A DNA stretch of 10,752 bases from an uncultured Desulfovibrio sp. (lineage in GTDB: Bacteria; Desulfobacterota; Desulfovibrionia; Desulfovibrionales; Desulfovibrionaceae): positions 1-10,752 of the forward strand of contig CAMBWG010000042.1 of NCBI GenBank assembly GCA_945871415.1, read 5' to 3'. Below, in pieces: positions 7,199 to 10,752 of the stretch; positions within the stretch are counted from its first letter, which is position 1, and every line of letters starts with the position of its first letter. The notes under the pieces are model-generated. The model worked only from the letters and a program-made list of their open reading frames with translations. It searched no databases and was not told the origin of the DNA. The position numbers were made by a program, and so were the translations under genes.

Positions 7199-7204
7199 AA
7201 GGAG
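7199..7204 (+). promoter_or_regulatory. Ribosome binding site fixing a GTG start for paaK
   Basis: AAGGAG lies 9 nt before the GTG at 7214. No ATG in frame nearby gives a better fit, and the resulting N-terminus ([10 protein letters not shown]) agrees with where phenylacetate-CoA ligases usually begin. Confidence 0.75.
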
Positions 7205-7213
7205 TAAGACACC

Positions 7214-8518
7214 GTGATTTTCGACATACGCAAGGAAACGCTGCCTCGCGAGGAGATCGAGGCATTGCAGCTGCGCCGCCTGCGCGACATGTGCGCGCGC
7301 GTCTACGCCAACGTCCCCTTTTATCAGAAGCGCTTCAAGGAAATCGGCATCACCCCCGCCGACATCAAGACGCTTGCCGATCTCCGGAACCTGCCCTTTA
7401 CGGAAAAGCAGGATCTGCGCGATTACTATCCCTTCGGTCTGTTCGCCGTACCGCGTGAAAACATCGTGCGCCTGCACGCATCAAGCGGCACCACGGGCAA
7501 GGCCGTCGTCGTCGGCTATACGGCGCGGGATCTGGAAAACTGGGCCGAAGCTGCGGCGCGCAGCCTTGCGGCGGCGGGCGTCAGCCATCTGGACACGGTG
7601 CATGTGGCGTATGGTTACGGCCTGTTTACGGGCGGCCTTGGCGCGCATGGCGGCGCGGAGCGTCTGGGGGCGACGGTCGTGCCCGCTTCCGGCGGCGCAA
7701 CCCGCCGGCAGGCCATGCTGTTGCGCGACTTCGGCGCCACGGCCCTGTGCTGCACGCCGTCCTATGCGCTGCACCTCTGGGAGGCGGGACAGGAAGTCGG
7801 CATTGACTTCAAGGAACTGCCGCTGCGCACAGGCGTTTTCGGCGCGGAACCCTGGACCGAGGAAATGCGCCACGATATCGAACAGAAAATGGGCATCAAT
7901 GCTCTGAATATTTACGGTCTGTCCGAGATCATGGGACCGGGCGTCGCCATGGAATGCGTGGAGGCCAAGACCGGCATGCACTTGTGGGAAGACCTCTTCC
8001 TGCCGGAAATCATCGACCCCGTCACCGGCGAACAGCTCCCGCCCGGCGAAGTCGGGGAACTGGTGCTTACGACCCTGACCAAGGAAGGCATCCCGCTGGT
8101 GCGCTACCGCACGCGCGACCTGACCAGTCTGGACTACACGCCCTGCTGCTGCGGTCGCACGCACGTCCGCATCACCCGCCTGCGCGGTCGTACCGACGAT
8201 ATGCTGATTATCCGTGGCGTGAATGTCTTCCCGCAGCAGATCGAAGGTCTGCTCATGGAACAGCGCGTCCTGTCGCCCAACTATCAGCTTGTGGTGGATC
8301 GGGTGAACAATCTCGATACGCTCGAAGTCCGTGTGGAAATGGGCGAGCACCTCTTTGCCGACGAAATCGGCAAGCTCCAGACGCTGGAACGGACGCTGCA
8401 AAAGAACATCAAGGAATATCTCGGCGTTACCGTCAAGGTCCGTCTGATGGAACCGCACTCCATAGAACGGTCGGAAGGCAAGGCCAGGCGTATTGTGGAC
8501 AACCGCCCGAAGGACTAG
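7214..8518 (+). CDS. paaK: Phenylacetate-CoA ligase
   Basis: An AMP-forming acyl-CoA synthetase that activates phenylacetate, or a related aryl acid, with ATP and CoA. The 434 residues are the normal PaaK length. The adenylate-forming signatures are in order: P-loop SSGTTGK (90-96), YGLSE (234-238, the A5 motif), YRTRD (298-302), GRTDDML (325-331) and the C-terminal EGKARRIVD (421-429) with the expected catalytic Lys at 423. The C-terminal small domain is complete, so the enzyme should be active. It starts at GTG with a good AAGGAG. In anaerobes such ligases often work with indolepyruvate:ferredoxin oxidoreductase in aromatic amino acid metabolism, but no iorA or iorB lies in the window, so this copy is solitary. 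The exact acid cannot be told from sequence. A terminator follows 24 nt after the stop. Confidence 0.94.
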   Translation: MIFDIRKETLPREEIEALQLRRLRDMCARVYANVPFYQKRFKEIGITPADIKTLADLRNLPFTEKQDLRDYYPFGLFAVPRENIVRLHASSGTTGKAVVVGYTARDLENWAEAAARSLAAAGVSHLDTVHVAYGYGLFTGGLGAHGGAERLGATVVPASGGATRRQAMLLRDFGATALCCTPSYALHLWEAGQEVGIDFKELPLRTGVFGAEPWTEEMRHDIEQKMGINALNIYGLSEIMGPGVAMECVEAKTGMHLWEDLFLPEIIDPVTGEQLPPGEVGELVLTTLTKEGIPLVRYRTRDLTSLDYTPCCCGRTHVRITRLRGRTDDMLIIRGVNVFPQQIEGLLMEQRVLSPNYQLVVDRVNNLDTLEVRVEMGEHLFADEIGKLQTLERTLQKNIKEYLGVTVKVRLMEPHSIERSEGKARRIVDNRPKD

Positions 8519-8542
8519 CTCTCTTTTGCCGTAAAACGTACG

Positions 8543-8579
8543 AGGGACGCCGAAGCGCTTGCGCGGGGCGTCCCTTTTC
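8543..8579 (+). terminator. Rho-independent terminator of paaK
   Basis: AGGGACGCC at 8543-8551 pairs perfectly with GGCGTCCCT at 8567-8575, and the loop contains a further GCGC/GCGC self-complement. A short T run follows. It resembles the porin terminator in its GGACGCC stem. Confidence 0.85.
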
Positions 8580-8642
8580 CTCTATGCTGTTTTCTTCAAG
8601 GTAAGGCAGGCACGGCGCTCTGCCAGAAAAAACACGTTCCCC

Positions 8643-8650
8643 GGAGGTAA
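8643..8650 (+). promoter_or_regulatory. Strong ribosome binding site of the 29-residue ORF
   Basis: GGAGGTAA gives eight consecutive bases complementary to the 16S rRNA tail, with 7 nt from GGAGG to the ATG at 8655. It is the best such site in the window and is the reason to start this small gene at 8655 rather than at the TTG at 8559, which lies inside the paaK terminator. Confidence 0.8.
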
Positions 8651-8654
8651 TATC

Positions 8655-8744
8655 ATGGGGCTGGATGTGCTGAATATGCTCGCCATTACCGTTATTGCGG
8701 CTCTGGCGCTCTTTCTGTTTTCGCGGCTGGGCAAGGGCGGCTGA
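8655..8744 (+). CDS. Small single-span membrane protein (29 aa)
   Basis: A short gene that encodes 29 residues beginning MGLDVLNMLAITVIAALALF and ending FSRLGKGG. Residues about 7-23 form one unbroken hydrophobic stretch rich in Ala, Leu, Ile and Val, followed by a positively charged tail (R, K). By the positive-inside rule the C-terminus should face the cytoplasm. It could be a small subunit or regulator of a larger membrane complex, like CydX or KdpF in kind, but I recognise no family. The GGAGGTAA site and correct spacing argue that it is translated. It sits alone between the paaK terminator and repeat copy 3. A possible promoter is TATGCT at 8583-8588 with a poor -35 (TTGCGC at 8559-8564, 18-nt spacer), which overlaps the terminator and is weakly supported. 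Confidence 0.65.
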   Translation: MGLDVLNMLAITVIAALALFLFSRLGKGG

Positions 8745-8795
8745 GGCCCCTGCTCGACGTCTCGGCGAGATGACGACGACAAGAAAAAGCCTTTC

Positions 8796-8942
8796 TAGAG
8801 CGTTTCACCTTTGAAAAAGGTGAAACGCGAGGCGGCGGCACAGCGCCGCCCGGCTCAAAGTGAACGGAAAAACCGCGCTTTTTCCGCGAACGACAGGCCG
8901 TATGGTTTGAAACGCAACGCGTTTCAAACTGAAAATGTTCTA
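8796..8942 (+). repeat. Dispersed structured repeat, copy 3 (full length)
   Basis: The best-preserved 147-bp copy. Four stem-loops follow each other: GCGTTTCACCTTT/AAAGGTGAAACGC (8800-8812 with 8816-8828, perfect 13 bp), GGCGGCG/CGCCGCC (8831-8837 with 8844-8850), CGGAAAAA/TTTTTCCG (8865-8872 with 8879-8886) and TTTGAAACGC/GCGTTTCAAA (8906-8915 with 8919-8928). Ends are TAGAGCGTTTCA and TGAAAATGTTCTA, an imperfect terminal inverted repeat. It starts 51 nt after the 29-residue ORF and is followed at once by a bidirectional terminator. It has no coding capacity of its own: open frames through it are artefacts of the repeat. Confidence 0.92.
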
Positions 8943-8944
8943 CA

Positions 8945-9000
8945 GAAGCAAAACGAGGCCCTGCCTGAATGTGTTCAGGACAGGGCCTCGTTTTCGCTTC
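8945..9000. terminator. Long bidirectional intrinsic terminator
   Basis: AAAACGAGGCCCTG at 8950-8963 pairs perfectly with CAGGGCCTCGTTTT at 8981-8994. The stem continues inward (CCTGAA/TTCAGG, one bulged A, TGTG loop) and outward (GAAGC/GCTTC, one bulged C), about 25 bp in all. The A run on one side and T run on the other let it act in both directions, ending plus-strand transcripts from the small ORF and minus-strand read-through from the chemotaxis gene. Confidence 0.88.
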
Positions 9001-9245
9001 CGGGAGATACGCGGGAAAGCGACGTCTTCAGCTTGCTACTCCCGGTGGGCGGCTGCCGCAGGAAGCGCAGCGGAACCTCCCCATTATTTCATTCTCCACA
9101 AAAAAGCGCGCTGGGGAAGGGAAACACCTCTCGCGCCGGCAGCGACCGAATGGCGGCCGCAGGCCGTGCCCGTTGCGACGAAGGAAGCCACGGGCATCGA
9201 CAGCAGAGATGAGGGCGTTCCCTTCCCCCGGCAATACAAGCTCAA
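9001..9245. other. Intergenic region between convergent transcripts, with a foldable segment
   Basis: No gene with a ribosome binding site or recognisable product is seen. The main structure is a long-range 11-bp pairing, GGGGAAGGGAA at 9113-9123 with TTCCCTTCCCC at 9218-9228. It encloses TGCCCGT/ACGGGCA (9167-9173 with 9190-9196) and CGGCC/GGCCG near 9154-9166. On the minus strand this is followed within 7 nt by a T run (A run at 9100-9105), preceded by a short GCGCG/CGCGC stem (9106-9110 with 9132-9136) that may terminate the chemotaxis transcript. CCGGGAG/CTCCCGG (9000-9006 with 9039-9045) is a further inverted repeat. No known RNA family was recognised. Confidence 0.4.
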
Positions 9246-10752
9246 TTAGCCGTCGCGCTTCATGCTTTCAATCAGATCGCCCAGTTCATGCGCCTGCGCG
9301 GTAAGCGCATTGACCGCGGCGGACGCTTCGTTCATGGCCGCGGCGGTCTGCGCGACGATATCGTTGACTTCGATAATGGTCCTGTTGATCTCGTCGCTGG
9401 CGGCGGACTGTTCTTCCGCGGCCGTGGCAATGGCGCTGACCTCGTCCGCCGTTGTTTCGGCATCCTGCACAATCTGCTGCAGGGCGTCGCCGGACTGATT
9501 GGCAAAACCGGTGGCCTGTTCCACCTGTTCCCCGGCGAGATCCATAGAAGTCACGCTCTTGGTTGTGCTGTCCTGAATGGAACGGATGGCGTTGCCGACT
9601 TCCGTGGTGGAAGCCATGGTCTTTTCGGCCAGCTTGCGCACCTCGTCGGCCACCACGGCGAAGCCGCGCCCGGCCTCGCCCGCGCGCGCAGCCTCGATGG
9701 CGGCGTTAAGGGCGAGCAGATTCGTCTGATCCGCGATATCGGAAATAACGCCCATGATATCGTTGATGGACTGGGCATGATCGTTGAGCTGTGTCATATC
9801 CTGCTTGAGCGCCCTGCTCATGTCATGGACAGTCCGAATACTGGCCAGCGAATGCTGCACAATGTCCGCGCCTTCTTCGGCCTTGGAACGGGTGCTGGAA
9901 GAGACCGCGGAAGCCTGGGCCGCGTTGCGGGCCACTTCCTGTACGGTGGCATTCATTTCGTTCATGGCCGTCGCAGCCTCAGCCAGACGATGGGAGGCTG
10001 TCTGCGCGCTCTTGTCGGACTGTTCGATACGGCTCGAAAGCTGCGTTGAGGCCGCGGATATGGCCTCAACCACACTTTCCAGCCGCTGCGCCGCCGCCAG
10101 CATGCCTTCCCGCCGGGCGTTCTCGGCCTTCTTCTGGGCTTCGCGGGCCTCCATCATGGCCTGGGTCGCTTCCTTCCCCTTGGCCTCGGCTTCCGCGCTC
10201 TTCTCTTCCGCCATCTTGATGTTCTTGCGCAGTCCCGCAACCATATGACGCAGGGAATCAGCCAGCATGCCGGTTTCATCGGAGTTGTGCACATCCAGCG
10301 TCCGGTCAAGATCGCCGGCGGCAACAATCTGAGCAAATTCCTGCGTCCGGCGCAAAGGCCTGGTGATGGTATGCGCAATGAAGATGGAGAAGCTGACGCC
10401 GATGATGATCATCATGCCCACAAGCAGCAGCCCCGTATAGCCGGAACGGGACAATTCCTGATCGCTTGCCTTGAGATAGGTGGCAAACACTTCCGTCAAA
10501 TCATGGTTGTACTTGTCAATCAGCTGGAGGGAGGCCCCGTAGTGCTCAAGACGCTCCTTCATGAGTCTGTCGCTTTCCACAAGCAGCTCGGAAAGCCGGG
10601 TGGCATGCGTACTGAACGCGGCCAGTCCCGCGGTGACCTCGTCGAACATGCTGCGGCATTCTTCCCTCAGGAGGTACTGACGAATGCCGGACATCTCGCT
10701 TAGAGAATGTCCGGCATACACCTTGCTATACAAGTTTTCTCCAAAGGATACA
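9246..10752 (-). CDS. Methyl-accepting chemotaxis protein, N-terminus outside window
   Basis: A transmembrane chemoreceptor that signals through CheW and CheA to the flagellar motor. The frame stays open to the right edge, so the visible TTG at 10733 is probably an internal Leu and the real start, with the first membrane span, lies beyond 10752. About 501 residues are visible. In order they are the end of a helical sensor domain (about 1-105), a second membrane span [20 protein letters not shown] (about 107-126), a HAMP domain (about 130-180, with [18 protein letters not shown]), a long coiled coil, and the conserved hairpin tip [20 protein letters not shown] followed by [16 protein letters not shown]. 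This tip contacts CheA/CheW. Paired Glu and Gln residues in [11 protein letters not shown] fit a methylation helix. No C-terminal CheR-docking pentapeptide (NWETF-like) is present. The ligand cannot be predicted; the sensor portion looks like a four-helix bundle type, which is inference. Confidence 0.93.
   Translation of the reverse strand, partial: VSFGENLYSKVYAGHSLSEMSGIRQYLLREECRSMFDEVTAGLAAFSTHATRLSELLVESDRLMKERLEHYGASLQLIDKYNHDLTEVFATYLKASDQELSRSGYTGLLLVGMMIIIGVSFSIFIAHTITRPLRRTQEFAQIVAAGDLDRTLDVHNSDETGMLADSLRHMVAGLRKNIKMAEEKSAEAEAKGKEATQAMMEAREAQKKAENARREGMLAAAQRLESVVEAISAASTQLSSRIEQSDKSAQTASHRLAEAATAMNEMNATVQEVARNAAQASAVSSSTRSKAEEGADIVQHSLASIRTVHDMSRALKQDMTQLNDHAQSINDIMGVISDIADQTNLLALNAAIEAARAGEAGRGFAVVADEVRKLAEKTMASTTEVGNAIRSIQDSTTKSVTSMDLAGEQVEQATGFANQSGDALQQIVQDAETTADEVSAIATAAEEQSAASDEINRTIIEVNDIVAQTAAAMNEASAAVNALTAQAHELGDLIESMKRDG

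Noticed and set aside
7481..8458. A 325-codon open frame on the minus strand
   Set aside because: Antisense shadow of paaK, whose adenylate-forming motifs are complete.
8559..8654. A longer N-terminus for the 29-residue ORF starting at TTG 8559
   Set aside because: That start lies inside the paaK terminator and has no ribosome site, while ATG 8655 has GGAGGTAA at correct spacing.
9141..9205. Possible bacterial SRP RNA because of GAAGGAAGC near 9180
   Set aside because: The asymmetric loop and flanking residues required by the SRP motif (GGTCAGG opposite AGCAGCC) are absent, so the likeness is superficial.
8811..9212. A 133-codon frame after the 29-residue ORF
   Set aside because: It reads through repeat copy 3 and a strong bidirectional terminator, with no ribosome site of note.

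Overview
The window looks like chromosomal DNA from a Desulfovibrio-type sulfate reducer (Desulfovibrionaceae, Desulfobacterota). The grounds are a porin of the Desulfovibrio outer-membrane homotrimeric type, a GC-rich sequence, strong Shine-Dalgarno sites, and an rsfS-gpmI pair of the kind seen in that group. This assignment rests on gene content and family knowledge, not on a database search.

Layout. Positions 1-1588 (+): a complete porin gene ending in a clear intrinsic terminator. Positions 1775-4417 (-): a cytoplasmic gamma-glutamyltransferase of the YwrD-like type, followed 42 nt later by an unrecognised 314-residue protein, probably one operon. Positions 4709-4951 (-): an 80-residue zinc-ribbon protein. 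Positions 5120-7044 (-): rsfS and gpmI, separated by 5 nt and translationally coupled. Positions 7214-8518 (+): a phenylacetate-CoA ligase, divergent from rsfS and closed by its own terminator. Positions 8655-8744 (+): a 29-residue single-span membrane protein with an excellent ribosome binding site, easily missed by gene callers. Positions 9246-10752 (-): a methyl-accepting chemotaxis protein that runs off the right edge, so its N-terminus is missing.

The genes are mostly unrelated housekeeping and peripheral functions: outer-membrane permeability, gamma-glutamyl metabolism, glycolysis, ribosome control, aryl-CoA formation and chemotaxis. The only tight functional units are rsfS-gpmI and possibly ggt with its downstream partner.

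The least expected content is intergenic. A dispersed repeat occurs three times: 1683-1768, 4555-4701 in inverted orientation, and 8796-8942. The two full copies are 147 bp each. They carry four consecutive stem-loops and MITE-like imperfect terminal inverted repeats. The third copy is an 86-bp derivative missing the two central hairpins, and the junction fits a deletion between two CGCGA direct repeats. All three copies sit just downstream of a gene and point the same way relative to it. Other unexplained structures are a perfect 15-bp hairpin in the ggt leader, a 10-bp inverted repeat between rsfS and paaK, and a long-range foldable segment in the 3' flank of the chemotaxis gene.

I see no phage, CRISPR array, transposase, tRNA or rRNA. 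No new multi-gene system is evident. The best candidates for undescribed biology are the structured repeat family and the 29-residue membrane protein.
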